The notes: a model not told the origin generated them from the letters alone. DNA of 64,000 nucleotides from Prosthecochloris sp. (GCA_004028745.1 RAZP01000029.1:4405-68404); one strand, 5' to 3'. Shown: positions 17,435 through 26,311, numbered from the stretch's first letter. Numbers and translations are program-made.

Positions 17435-18439
17435 TCAGACGAAGCGTGCATAGATTTCAAGAAGATCGACAACCCTTGTGGAGTAGCCAAGTTCGTTATC
17501 GTACCAGCCAACCACTTTAACCATGTTACCGGACGCCATAGTGAGCAGCGAATCGAGAATACAGGAGTGGATGTTTCCTACAATATCGGTTGATACGACA
17601 GGGTCGGTGCAGAACTGAAGAAAACCCCTCATGTTTCCTTCTGCAGCTTTCTGCATTGCGGCGTTGATTTCCTCTTTTGTTACCTGTTTTTTAAGGATTG
17701 CCGTCAGGTCTGTTACCGAGCCATCCGGTACGGGTACGCGCATTGCCATACCATCAAGCTTGCCTGACAGTTCCGGGATAACAAGGCCGATGGCTTTTGC
17801 TGCTCCGGTGCTTGTCGGTATGATAGAGGTCATTGCTGTGCGGGCGCGGCGCAAGTCTTTATGCGGAAGGTCAAGGATTCTCTGGTCATTGGTAAAGGCA
17901 TGAACCGTGGTCATGAACCCTTTTTCAATACCGAAACTGTCCTCGAGAACCTTTGCCATAGGAGCAAGGCAGTTTGTCGTGCAGCTTGCGTTTGATACAA
18001 TTTCTTCATCGCCTGTAATGGTATCGTCGTTTACACCAAGCACGATCGTAGCGTCAACATCGTCTTTGGCCGGGGCTGAAATGATAACTTTTTTCGCGCC
18101 GGCGATGATATGTTTCGCTGCCCCCTCCCTTTTCGTGAAGATACCGGTTGATTCCACAACAAGATCAACGCCGAGCTCTTTCCAGGGGAGCTGTGCAGGA
18201 TCTTTTTCCGAGCTGATGGTGATTCTGTTGCCATTGACAATCAGGGCATTTTCCTCAACCTGAATATCAGCATCAAATATTCCATGAGTTGAATCGTATT
18301 TCAGAAGATGTGCAAGTGTATTGGCGTCACATAGATCATTTATTGCAACGATTTCGAATTTTTCATTTGTCAGTGCCTGACGGAATACAAGGCGCCCAAT
18401 GCGTCCGAATCCGTTTATGCCGACTTTAACTTTTGCCAT
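17435..18439 (-). CDS. gap: Glyceraldehyde-3-phosphate dehydrogenase, type I
   Basis: The enzyme interconverts glyceraldehyde-3-phosphate and 1,3-bisphosphoglycerate in glycolysis and gluconeogenesis. At 334 residues it has the NAD-binding start VKVGINGFGRIGRLV, an Asp in INDL (residue 35) typical of NAD-preferring enzymes, and the catalytic Cys153 in SNASCTTNCLAP. The ATG at 18439 is the normal start. A good terminator follows. tpiA, acting in the same pathway, is at 53 kb and is not linked. Confidence 0.98.
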   Translation of the reverse strand: MAKVKVGINGFGRIGRLVFRQALTNEKFEIVAINDLCDANTLAHLLKYDSTHGIFDADIQVEENALIVNGNRITISSEKDPAQLPWKELGVDLVVESTGIFTKREGAAKHIIAGAKKVIISAPAKDDVDATIVLGVNDDTITGDEEIVSNASCTTNCLAPMAKVLEDSFGIEKGFMTTVHAFTNDQRILDLPHKDLRRARTAMTSIIPTSTGAAKAIGLVIPELSGKLDGMAMRVPVPDGSVTDLTAILKKQVTKEEINAAMQKAAEGNMRGFLQFCTDPVVSTDIVGNIHSCILDSLLTMASGNMVKVVGWYDNELGYSTRVVDLLEIYARFV

Positions 18440-18508
18440 AGGTTCTCAGATTTGTTGTTTCAGTAAAAATTTATCGCGCAGGAAAATAAGATAACTATAA
18501 GGAAATAT

Positions 18509-19939
18509 TCAGCTTTTTTTAAGAAAACTTTTAGTTAAAAGTTTTTTCAAGCCGTTGAAACTGCCATTGCTCAACAGGATAACAAGGTCATTTTTCCTGA
18601 TGTTGTCCTGAATAAATTGCACAATATCTTCGGGGTAACCGGTGCTGTTTTTTTCAGAAACAAATGCTTTTTTCCCTGAGCTGGTGATCGCCGAGCAGAG
18701 TTCAGCCGTGTTAAGCCGTTCTTGTTCCGCATATCTTTCAGGCCGATGGACCTTGCCGATAACGATGATATCGGCATCGCTGAAACTGGTTTCCAGATCT
18801 TTCTGGAATATGTTTCTTGTGCTGGTGTTCGAGCGTGGTTCAAAGCAGGCGATTATCCTTCTCTTGGGATACCGCTGTCGTAATGACTCGAGCGTTGCCC
18901 GGATAGCGGTTGGATGGTGTGCGAAATCATCGATGAGTGTAATGTTGTTGTTGAATTCTCCTACGACCTCCATTCTTCTTTTCGGCCTTTTGAAAAAGCG
19001 AACTCCGTCCGCAACAACCCGGAACGGTATGCCGGCATGAGAGGCCGCTGCAATCGCTGCAACCGTGTTGAGAACATTGTGCTTGCCGAACTGGTCGATA
19101 TGGACCATGCCTTGAGGTTTTCCGTTGAGTGCCAACGTAAAGGAGGTTCCTGTACCGGTGACGGTGAGATCGGCAGCCGACCACTCGAAATCCTCGGAGA
19201 AGCCGAATCGTTCAACCGGACAGAACGCTTTTTCGCTTATTTCCTGAGCGATTGTATCATGGCCGTTGACTAAAAGTACACCGTTCGACGGGATAAGCGT
19301 TATGAACTGCCGGAAAGATTTTACGATGTCGTCAAGTGAACTGAAGATATCGGCATGGTCGAACTCGATGTTGTTGATTACCGCGATATCGGGACGGTAG
19401 TGCAGGAATTTGCTTCTTTTGTCGAAATATGCCGTATCGTACTCATCTCCTTCGGTAATGAAATAACCGCCTTCTTTTCTTCCCGATACCCTGCAGCCCG
19501 AGTTGAAATTTTCTGCGATTCCCCCAACCAGAAAGCCCGGCTGCAATCCTCCGTATTCATAAATCCATGCCGTGAGGGCGGTTGTTGAGGTTTTGCCGTG
19601 TGTGCCTGTAATAACAACCGATCTGTTTTTGCCGATAAGCTCGCGGCTGACGATTTCAGGCATGGAGGCAAGGTTCATGTGCTTGTTGAGCGCAATCTCG
19701 AGCTCTGGATTGCCCCTGCTGACAGCGTTACCGACAACGATAATGTCAGGTTTTGATTTCAGCAGGTTGTCGGGGTTGTAGCCGTTAAAGCATGGAATGG
19801 AGTGTTCGGCAAGATAGTCGCTCATCGGCGGATAAAAGGCGGTATCGGAGCCTGAAACCGAGTGCCCTCTTTTTGAAAGCGCTACAGCAACCGATGCCAT
19901 GGCTGTTCCGGCAATCCCGATAAAGTACAGTGAATGCAT
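18509..19939 (-). CDS. mpl: UDP-N-acetylmuramate:L-Ala-gamma-D-Glu-meso-DAP ligase
   Basis: Mpl reattaches recycled murein tripeptide to UDP-MurNAc. The 476-residue product is a Mur ligase: N-terminal UDP-binding YFIGIAGTAMASVA, ATP loop GTHGKTSTT, NNIEFDHADIF and the C-terminal ligase domain. The split GIAGTAM and short N-terminus distinguish Mpl from MurC. The ATG at 19939 is chosen because it is preceded by AAGG and avoids a 26-bp overlap with the upstream MFS gene. Those two genes are probably cotranscribed (19 bp apart). Confidence 0.92.
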   Translation of the reverse strand: MHSLYFIGIAGTAMASVAVALSKRGHSVSGSDTAFYPPMSDYLAEHSIPCFNGYNPDNLLKSKPDIIVVGNAVSRGNPELEIALNKHMNLASMPEIVSRELIGKNRSVVITGTHGKTSTTALTAWIYEYGGLQPGFLVGGIAENFNSGCRVSGRKEGGYFITEGDEYDTAYFDKRSKFLHYRPDIAVINNIEFDHADIFSSLDDIVKSFRQFITLIPSNGVLLVNGHDTIAQEISEKAFCPVERFGFSEDFEWSAADLTVTGTGTSFTLALNGKPQGMVHIDQFGKHNVLNTVAAIAAASHAGIPFRVVADGVRFFKRPKRRMEVVGEFNNNITLIDDFAHHPTAIRATLESLRQRYPKRRIIACFEPRSNTSTRNIFQKDLETSFSDADIIVIGKVHRPERYAEQERLNTAELCSAITSSGKKAFVSEKNSTGYPEDIVQFIQDNIRKNDLVILLSNGSFNGLKKLLTKSFLKKS

Positions 19940-19958
19940 GACGCGCCTTATTGAACTT

Positions 19959-21308
19959 TCAAGAGTGAGTTTGTTCGTTATCATGCGTGTACTCTTGTTT
20001 GCCTGCAGTTTGTTTCCTCTGAGCAGAAGTGATTTTCCTTACATAAAGGCTGTAAAACACAAGGAGGGCATTGATAATACCGACAATCACAAACGGTGCT
20101 TTCGGGCTCATGCCGTCAAAAAGTCTTCCTCCCGTCGATGCAATGATCAGGATGCCTATTGCTCCGCTGATATTGAATGTGCCGAGTATAGAGCCCCTTT
20201 TTGCCTTGGGGGCTTCCTGACCGATAAGAGACTGTGCTCCGAGAAAAACGCTGATCTGGCCGATGCCGAGCAGGATAAAGACCAGGTAGCCGATCGATTC
20301 GAAAGGGTTATCGAGAAGAAGAACCGAGAGATTGCCGATCATTGCCAGAAACATGCAGAGTGCGAGTGCGCTGACGCGGTTGATTCGATCGATGACCGGC
20401 CCTATGAGCGGAGCCCAGAGAAGCGCGGCGATCTGGGTTATGATAAATATGGTGGTGCCTTTTCTGAATGCTTCACCCGATTCCATTCCCATGGCAAGCC
20501 CTGCCGTAATGCCCCAAAGGCTCAGAAAGGTGCCGTTGATCGACTGGTCGCCTCTTGCAATGAAAGCGGCGGAATATGAAAGAAGAATCTTGGGGTTTTT
20601 TGCAGCAGTAAATCCGCTCCGGAACAGTTCCTTGAGCGGAGGGCGCTCATGACTTTTAACCGGGGTTCCTTTCTTGAGTCCTATGGCGCAGACGATTGCG
20701 GTGATTGTTGCCAGAGCGGCTATACTGAAATGGGTGATGAATCCGGCCTCGATTTTTCCTATGCCCCGGATGTTCAGCATTTCCGGGAGCGAGCCGAAAA
20801 ACTGGTTTGTGATAACTATTCCAAGTCCGTTGAGCAGGCCGATAAGCGCAACCATCTTACCTCTCGAACGTTCTGCAGGATAATCCACGAGAACCGTTGA
20901 AAGTGCACCTGCAATAGAGACTATTGCCAACGCATAGATGATTCGGTATAACAGCAGGTCATTGACTGATGAGGCAAAAGGATAAAGGGCATAGGTTGAT
21001 GCCATGAGCAGGAAGCCAGCAATATAGACCTGCTTGCGTCCGATGCGATCCATGAGAATACCGGCAGGAATAAAAAGGAGCAGGGATATAAGTTCTGTCC
21101 AGAAAACAAGGTCACCGCTTATCGCTCCTTGTTCGGAAACAGGGATATTGAGATGGACGTTGAGGATATACGTCTGTCCGATTGACAGAAACGTGATCAT
21201 GCCGATAGAAAAAAAAGCAGCATAAAAAAATGTCCATGCGTGATAAGGCCGGATTGATGGGGCGAGCTCGATCGGACCTATTTTATGTGTTTTTTTTTCG
21301 GCTTGCAT
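19959..21308 (-). CDS. Major facilitator superfamily transporter
   Basis: This 449-residue membrane protein has about 12 hydrophobic segments and the MFS loop 2-3 motif as GILMDRIGRKQVYIAGF. A cytoplasmic loop of about 30 residues joins the two halves, and the C-terminal tail is hydrophilic and rich in Gln, His and Thr. Position immediately upstream of mpl on the same strand makes a link to murein recycling conceivable (AmpG-like import), but the sequence is not a clear AmpG and the substrate is not known. Confidence 0.85.
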   Translation of the reverse strand: MQAEKKTHKIGPIELAPSIRPYHAWTFFYAAFFSIGMITFLSIGQTYILNVHLNIPVSEQGAISGDLVFWTELISLLLFIPAGILMDRIGRKQVYIAGFLLMASTYALYPFASSVNDLLLYRIIYALAIVSIAGALSTVLVDYPAERSRGKMVALIGLLNGLGIVITNQFFGSLPEMLNIRGIGKIEAGFITHFSIAALATITAIVCAIGLKKGTPVKSHERPPLKELFRSGFTAAKNPKILLSYSAAFIARGDQSINGTFLSLWGITAGLAMGMESGEAFRKGTTIFIITQIAALLWAPLIGPVIDRINRVSALALCMFLAMIGNLSVLLLDNPFESIGYLVFILLGIGQISVFLGAQSLIGQEAPKAKRGSILGTFNISGAIGILIIASTGGRLFDGMSPKAPFVIVGIINALLVFYSLYVRKITSAQRKQTAGKQEYTHDNEQTHS

Positions 21309-21438
21309 GAGACGTCTGGGTAGATGTAAAGGTTGACGAACCGGATGACAATCGCGAGAACGGTAAACGTTGTTGAAAATTGTCTGTTCGCTGATTTGTT
21401 GAACTGTTTAAAAAGGCATGGCGGTTGTTTTTCAATAA

Positions 21439-22125
21439 TTAATTACGGTGCAGTATGCCGTCTTCCATACGCAGGCACCGATCCGCCGTTGCTGCATATT
21501 CTTCGTTATGGGTCACGATAATGAAAGAGGTGCGGTGTTCCTTGCTGAGGTTTGCCATAAGGTCATAGAGTATCGAACTGTTTTTACTGTCGAGGTTGCC
21601 GCTTGGCTCGTCGGCCAGAATCATCATCGGTGAGTTCATCAAGGCGCGGGCGATTGCCACTCGCTGCTGTTCTCCACCTGAAAGTTCCGCGGGGAGGTGG
21701 TTCAGGCGATTGCCAAGCCCAAGCTTTTCAAGCATCTCCGAAGCTTTTTCTTTTGCCGGATTGAGCTTTCCAGTGGCTATGAACTCTGCCATGGCAACGT
21801 TTTCAACGGCTGAAAAATCGGAGAGCAGATGGTGAAATTGAAAGACAAAGCCGATTTTTCTGTTTCTAAAAGCGGCAAGAACCTTTTGCGGAAGGGTATA
21901 GTGCCCATCACGGAATATGGGCTCACCGTTGAAGATAATTTCGCCGCTGTCGGGAGTATCGAGCGTGCCGAGCATGTTGAGCAGTGTGGTTTTGCCGCTG
22001 CCCGAGGCGCCGACAACCGTGACCATCTCTCCGTCGCCGACCGTCAGGTCGATGCCCCGGAGAATGTCTATTTTTTTCTGACCTGGAAGAGTGTATGATT
22101 TATGTATGTTGCGAGCTTCAAGCAT
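21439..22125 (-). CDS. lolD: Lipoprotein-releasing ABC transporter ATPase
   Basis: LolD powers release of outer-membrane lipoproteins from the inner membrane with LolC/E. The 228-residue ATPase has Walker A GASGSGKTT (39-47), a Q-loop, signature LSGGEQQRVAIARAL, Walker B MMILADEPSGNLD and the H-loop VTHNEEYA. It belongs to the MacB/LolD/FtsE group; LolD is the best match, but the membrane partners are not adjacent, so another exporter of the group cannot be excluded. TTGTTGA-rich repeats flank the gene on both sides. Confidence 0.85.
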   Translation of the reverse strand: MLEARNIHKSYTLPGQKKIDILRGIDLTVGDGEMVTVVGASGSGKTTLLNMLGTLDTPDSGEIIFNGEPIFRDGHYTLPQKVLAAFRNRKIGFVFQFHHLLSDFSAVENVAMAEFIATGKLNPAKEKASEMLEKLGLGNRLNHLPAELSGGEQQRVAIARALMNSPMMILADEPSGNLDSKNSSILYDLMANLSKEHRTSFIIVTHNEEYAATADRCLRMEDGILHRN

Positions 22126-22132
22126 GTAAAAA

Positions 22133-22284
22133 ACTGTTGATTTGCTTATTCGTTGATTTGTTGAATCGCAGGGATGAATAATTATTTGCTCACTGCCATT
22201 TGAATACTGCCGGTTGATTTCATTCAGACTTCTGTATTTGGGTTTTCTTTAAACAACTCAACAGTTCAACAAATCAACAATGTA
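22133..22284. repeat. TTGTTGA-rich inverted repeat between lolD and proA
   Basis: The left side carries repeated TTGTTGA/CGTTGATTTGTTGAA words (22133-22168) and the right side carries their inverse, TCAACAGTTCAACAAATCAA (about 22257-22276). Together they could fold into a long imperfect hairpin. Related tracts lie at 11866, 14166, 17322, 21363 and 47251. Confidence 0.6.
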
Positions 22285-23538
22285 TTATAGTCTTATTTGC
22301 CCTTCACCTTCAATAATCCACTTATAGCTGGTCAATTCCTGGAGTGCCATGGGGCCTCGCGCATGGAGTTTCTGGGTGCTTATTCCAATTTCCGCTCCAA
22401 GGCTGAACTGTGCCCCGTCGGTAAATGCTGTAGAAGTATTGGCATAAACCACTGCTGCGTCAACCCGTTTGAGGAATTCATCCTTGACAGCGGGGTCTGA
22501 AGCGATTATCGCTTCACTGTGCATGGAGCTGTACCGTGCTATATGGTCCAGGGCTTCTTCAAGGTTCGAGACGGTTTTTACCGATAGTTTCAGAGAAAGG
22601 TATTCCGTGCCAAAGTTTTCCGGCCCTGCTTTTTTCATGAGTTCCGAAGGATACCGTCCCAGCAGAGCGGGATAGGCATCCTCATCGGCAAAGATTATTA
22701 CCTTTTTTTCGGCAAGCGGTTCAACAATTGATGCAAGGTCGTCCAAGCGGTCTCTATGGATGAGCAGCGTATCGAGCGCATTGCAGACGCTCGGTCTCCT
22801 TGTCTTGGCATTGAAGACGATTTCCCTGCCCATTTGAATATCACCGCTTTTATCAAAATAAGTATGCACAATACCGGCGCCGGTTTCTATTACCGGAACT
22901 GAAGAGTTTTTTCGGGCAAAATCGATAAGCTGCTGACTTCCCCTTGGAATGATAATATCAATGTAGCCGACCGCGTTGAGCATGATTTCCGCCGCTTCAC
23001 GTTCAGCGGGAAGCAGATACAGTGTGTCAGGGCTGACGTTGTGCCTGCGCAGAACATCATGAATAAGCTCGACAATCGCAATATTCGAGTACATCGCGTC
23101 ACTGCCGCCTTTCAATACCGTTGCGTTGCCTGATTTCAAGCAAAGTGAGAAAACGTCGAACGTTACGTTCGGTCTCGATTCGTATATGATGCCCACAATA
23201 CCCAGCGGGACCGTAGTTTTTTTCAACAGCAAGCCATTCGGCAAAGCTCTGTTTTCGAGAATCCTGCCAACAGGTGATGAGAGCCCCGCCACGTTTCGAA
23301 TGTCGTTGGCAATGGCTTCAAGGCGTGAATCATCGAGCAGCAGCCTGTCATATTTCGGATTGTCCGGGTCCATTCTGTCGAGGTCCTTCCGGTTGGCTTC
23401 AAGGATTGCTTGGGCTCTGCCGGGTATCCGATCCGCAAGGTCGGTCAATATGTCGTTGATATCACTGTCCGGGAGCATGCAGAGTTTTCTGCTTGCTTCT
23501 CTGACCTCCTCAAGTTGCTTGTAAATAGCTTCTTTCAT
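22285..23538 (-). CDS. proA: Glutamate-5-semialdehyde dehydrogenase
   Basis: ProA reduces glutamyl-5-phosphate to the semialdehyde, the second step of proline synthesis. The 417-residue enzyme shows the family landmarks GIVGIIYESRPNVT, LKGGSDA, IIPRGSQQLI and the catalytic Cys in RRPSVCNALDTLL. Start and length are normal. Its partner proB is 15 kb away at 38407-39492, so the two are not in one operon here. Confidence 0.97.
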   Translation of the reverse strand: MKEAIYKQLEEVREASRKLCMLPDSDINDILTDLADRIPGRAQAILEANRKDLDRMDPDNPKYDRLLLDDSRLEAIANDIRNVAGLSSPVGRILENRALPNGLLLKKTTVPLGIVGIIYESRPNVTFDVFSLCLKSGNATVLKGGSDAMYSNIAIVELIHDVLRRHNVSPDTLYLLPAEREAAEIMLNAVGYIDIIIPRGSQQLIDFARKNSSVPVIETGAGIVHTYFDKSGDIQMGREIVFNAKTRRPSVCNALDTLLIHRDRLDDLASIVEPLAEKKVIIFADEDAYPALLGRYPSELMKKAGPENFGTEYLSLKLSVKTVSNLEEALDHIARYSSMHSEAIIASDPAVKDEFLKRVDAAVVYANTSTAFTDGAQFSLGAEIGISTQKLHARGPMALQELTSYKWIIEGEGQIRL

Positions 23539-23965
23539 GTCTTATATGCTTGCGCAGTATCGTTGTGCTTTACTTCCCGAATGTAACAAAAAAAACTGTA
23601 GTCAGGGCTCTGATTTGGGGCTCGCTTCTTTTTTCCTGTTTCTTCTTGAACCTTGCGTTGTGCTTTGTGAGTTTACGGTTAACTATATCTTTTAAAAGAG
23701 ACATTTCTTATGGGAACCTCTGTTAATTTGTTCCGTGTCTCGATTACTTCGTTGCCCCGACCTTGTCGGGATCGAAATCCTCATGTCCCGACTTGTCGGG
23801 GCTCCGCCCGCCTCGTACTCAAAGCACTCACGACAATCAATAGAGGCTCCTTTATGTTGAGCCCTCAATTTTTTTTCACAAAACACGAATCCGTGCTATA
23901 TTACTTGGCTTATACTTATAATGCCTCGTAACCTGTATAAGTAAAAAATCTTAGGTTATTATGTG
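23539..23965. other. 427-bp intergenic region holding a palindromic element
   Basis: Upstream of proA and of the next plus-strand gene. Apart from the repeat at 23712-23850 there is only AT-rich sequence presumed to hold promoters. No RNA gene or small coding region was recognised. Confidence 0.7.
23712..23850. repeat. Dispersed palindromic element, copy 2
   Basis: Left end GGGAACCTCTGTTAATTTGT at 23712, right end ACAATCAATAGAGGCTCC at 23850 (139 bp). Internally it carries CCGACCTTGTCGGGATCGAA, shared with copy 4. It marks the proA side of the accessory zone. Confidence 0.85.
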
Positions 23966-24430
23966 ATGGCCACAACCAAGAGAAAACGAAGTATCAGTAT
24001 TTTCCTGGCAGCAGGGTGTCTTTTGGCGGGTTCAACTCTTTACCTTCTTTTCCGTCCGACAACTCTTTTGATGTTTCACTGGGCTGACTCGGCGGGGTTG
24101 ATGGGGTCAGTGGTAACTATGCGCACTTGGGCAAATGGTTTCGATAAATACCTTCCGGCTTGGATTGTTTATTCATTACCGTTTGCTCTCTGGGTTTTCT
24201 CCTATCTGTTTTTTATGGGAAGGATATGGAAGAATTCGACATCACCGGTTCGCCATGTTTGGTTTTGGTGCATTCCCGTGATCGCGATTGCAGTTGAGCT
24301 TGCGCAAAGCACCCGAATCGTTCCGGGCAGTTTTGACACCGGAGATCTGATCGCCCTTATTCTTGCAACAATTTTTGGTTTCTTTGGAACAAAACTCATT
24401 CAACTAAAAAAGGAAGTGACAGAATTATGA
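23966..24430 (+). CDS. Small VanZ-like membrane protein
   Basis: The 154-residue product has about four hydrophobic segments (near 9-28, 62-80, 95-112 and 128-145). A conserved-looking VELAQSTRIVPGSFDTGDLIA segment resembles VanZ-family proteins, where a Glu and an Asp-rich motif sit in the last helices. The ATG at 23966 is preferred over the GTG one codon earlier. Its stop overlaps the start of the next gene by 4 bp, so the two are translationally coupled. Function is not known. Confidence 0.65.
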   Translation: MATTKRKRSISIFLAAGCLLAGSTLYLLFRPTTLLMFHWADSAGLMGSVVTMRTWANGFDKYLPAWIVYSLPFALWVFSYLFFMGRIWKNSTSPVRHVWFWCIPVIAIAVELAQSTRIVPGSFDTGDLIALILATIFGFFGTKLIQLKKEVTEL

Positions 24431-24855
24431 ACAAAAACCTAAAAAAGCACATTACATCGCTTGTTGTTCTGGTAATGTTTGGCGTTTTGGCGGTTGGAAG
24501 CACTGACACGGACGTCGATACCCAGAATGTTCAATCACAGGCCCCGAGTTATGTTCTTTCAGCAAATGAGTTATACAGAGAGTACGAAAATAATGAGGTT
24601 GCTGCAGATTCAAAGTACAAGGGAAAAGTTGTCATGGTTTCCGGAACCATTCAAGATATAGGCAAGGACATTCTTGATGAGGCATATATAATAATTGGTG
24701 GCACAGGTTTTCTGGATGGCGTTCAATGTTTTTTTACAGAGAGCCAGCTTTCGGCAATTTCAGGCTTATCAAAAGGACAGCACGTTACGGTTAAAGGGGA
24801 AGTAGGAGGGAGAGTATTGGGACATGTTCTGGTTAAAAAAGCTGGCTTGCAATAA
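24427..24855 (+). CDS. OB-fold (tRNA_anti-like) exported protein
   Basis: The 142-residue product begins with a hydrophobic export signal (LVVLVMFGVLAVGS). A beta-barrel of OB type follows, with ANELYREYENNEVAADSKYKGKVVMVSG leading into VTVKGEVGG. This pattern is that of the tRNA_anti-like family (OB_RRP5-like), usually small membrane-anchored or periplasmic proteins of unknown role. It overlaps the VanZ-like gene by 4 bp (ATGA). The two probably act together in the envelope. Confidence 0.7.
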   Translation: MNKNLKKHITSLVVLVMFGVLAVGSTDTDVDTQNVQSQAPSYVLSANELYREYENNEVAADSKYKGKVVMVSGTIQDIGKDILDEAYIIIGGTGFLDGVQCFFTESQLSAISGLSKGQHVTVKGEVGGRVLGHVLVKKAGLQ

Positions 24856-24859
24856 GTAC

Positions 24860-24938
24860 TGACAAGAAGTTATACAAACCGGGAATTCCGCTGTATTTTA
24901 CCAATGTAGGTGAATTTGACCGTAAGGTGTATCGATAG
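24860..24938 (+). pseudogene. Possible gene remnant (STDKKLYKPGIPLYF fragment)
   Basis: Directly after the OB-fold gene, one frame reads STDKKLYKPGIPLYFTNVG and on to a TAG at 24936-24938. The stretch looks like real protein sequence but has no start codon or ribosome site, so it may be the tail of a lost gene. Source family is not recognised. Confidence 0.25.
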
Positions 24939-24979
24939 ATAGTCAATAATAAAAAATGATAAGCAAGGAATAACATACC

Positions 24980-25222
24980 ATGCCATTAGCAAGATGTCGT
25001 CGATGCGGCGGGGATGGACGCCACAGCGATCAGAATCCAACCAGACCAGGTGTGTACGACTGGTGCGCGGGCTGTTCCGGGGATGGGGAGGTCAATGTGG
25101 TTGATCTTGGGAATTTATGTAAACGGTGCGGCGGGGATGGGCGCCACAGTGATCAAAACCCGACTCGACCAGGGGTCTATGATTGGTGTGCCGGTTGCTC
25201 CGGTACAGGCTACGCCGGTTAG
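24980..25222 (+). CDS. Small protein of two near-identical CxxC...CxxC units
   Basis: This 80-residue protein consists of two 41-residue units. Each carries CxxC pairs in DnaJ-type context (CRRCGGDG and WCAGCSG): cysteines 6, 9, 29, 32 and 47, 50, 70, 73, suggesting one zinc site per unit. Residues 8-34 and 49-75 are identical (27 of 27), yet their codons differ at 17 synonymous positions and at no replacement site, which argues for selection on the protein after an old duplication. There is no signal peptide. It lies in the accessory zone between the OB-fold gene and a broken dipeptidase gene. It is not a J protein, and its function is unknown. Confidence 0.7.
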   Translation: MPLARCRRCGGDGRHSDQNPTRPGVYDWCAGCSGDGEVNVVDLGNLCKRCGGDGRHSDQNPTRPGVYDWCAGCSGTGYAG

Positions 25223-25309
25223 CTTCAGGTTTCTGGGGCTAAGAAAAAAATGTTCTGATTTTGAGCCTTTTTCCCCTGTTTCCTCTTATCGAGAAAAAAA
25301 GGAGCTCTC

Positions 25310-26132
25310 ATGAAAAAGGTCATTGCGGTTACGTTGTTGCTCAGTTTGATGAGCGCGGTGCAGGCTTTCGCTTGTACGACAATCCTTGTCACAAAGGGGG
25401 CATCGGCAGATGGCTCGGTCATGGTGGCTCATTCTGACGACAGTGAATTGTTTGATCAGCGTCTGGTTTACGTTCCTGCAGCGAATCATGAGCCGGGATC
25501 ATTACGGCCGGTTTACTATGATGCATCATCCCTGGGTGACCGTCCCGAATATCACAGCTACACGCTTCGCCGTTACGTGGGTACTCACCGCGGTCCGGAT
25601 TACGACGATCCGAAATATCCTCAAAGCATTCCGCTCGGATACATCCCGCAAGTCGAGCATACCTACGCTTATTATGACGGAAATTACGCTATCATGAACG
25701 AGCATCAACTGATGTTTGGAGAATGCACTGATGTGGGCCTTCAATTTCGTGGCTAACTGGGCAGGTTTGAAATACAGTTATATAATCAAAGACATTCAGG
25801 AAAAACAGGAAGAAATCGAGCTGGCCGAGCTGGAAAGCATCAAAAAGATGGATAAACAGGCGGTGGAGGTTTACAAAAAAAATCCTGCACAAGCTCTGAA
25901 GCTGCTGACGGAATACAGCAGGAGTCAAGCTAACCAGGTTGTGAAAAGCTGGTGGGATTTCGCGTGGCTCCTGGTCGCTCGTTACGATGATGGTTACATC
26001 AATGCACCTGGAAAGATGGCTCAGGAAGTCGGGTATCCTGACGAGTGGTACAGTAAATCAAAATGACCGAACGGTCCGACGACGTATGAGAAAAGGGATG
26101 CTAAAACGGCCGGGCAGGGAGATGGAAAATGA
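25310..26132 (+). pseudogene. Broken C69-family secreted dipeptidase gene
   Basis: The 5' part (25310-25735) has an AAGGAG site, a signal peptide and the Ntn-type start of C69 dipeptidases with the nucleophile Cys right after the cleavage site (FACTTILVTKGASADGS), ending near MNEHQLMFGECTD. The reading frame then jumps: the next frame from about 25730 reads MWAFNFVANWAGLKYSY and continues as the family C-terminus (SWWDFAWLLVARYDDGYIN, VGYPDEWYSKSK). A TGA at 26064-26066 interrupts it, and the typical tail NGPTTYEKRDAK follows in frame to 26132. Intact members have about 500-550 residues, so roughly half is deleted, with a frameshift and a nonsense codon. Confidence 0.85.
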
Positions 26133-26188
26133 AAAAACTGTCATATGTTCGATGATCCACAAGGGGATATAGAAAGGAGGTGATTGTC

Positions 26189-26311
26189 ATGAAGCCATTG
26201 ATTTTCTTGCTAATCCTCGGCTTGCTTTGTGTCGGGGGACCTTTGGCTGCGCAAAAAACACAGGTTCACCCTCCTGGCGAGGACGAACAGGTGCGTGAGG
26301 GGTTTAGATAA
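26189..26311 (+). CDS. 40-residue exported peptide with a strong ribosome site
   Basis: An ideal AAAGGAGGTGA sequence lies just before the ATG. The product starts MKPLIFLLILGLLCVGGPLA, a standard signal peptide, and leaves a mature part of about 19 residues that is charged (QKTQVHPPGEDEQVREGFR). It follows the broken dipeptidase gene. The ribosome site and signal support translation, but it could also be the front of a decayed gene. No function can be given. Confidence 0.5.
   Translation: MKPLIFLLILGLLCVGGPLAAQKTQVHPPGEDEQVREGFR

Noticed and set aside
19899..20579. 226-codon open frame on the plus strand
   Set aside because: Antisense to the MFS transporter gene; rich in charged residues typical of the complement of a membrane-protein gene.
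25014..25313. Second open frame overlapping the tandem CxxC protein
   Set aside because: It shifts by one base relative to the CxxC frame; only the latter shows codon-level conservation between the two units.
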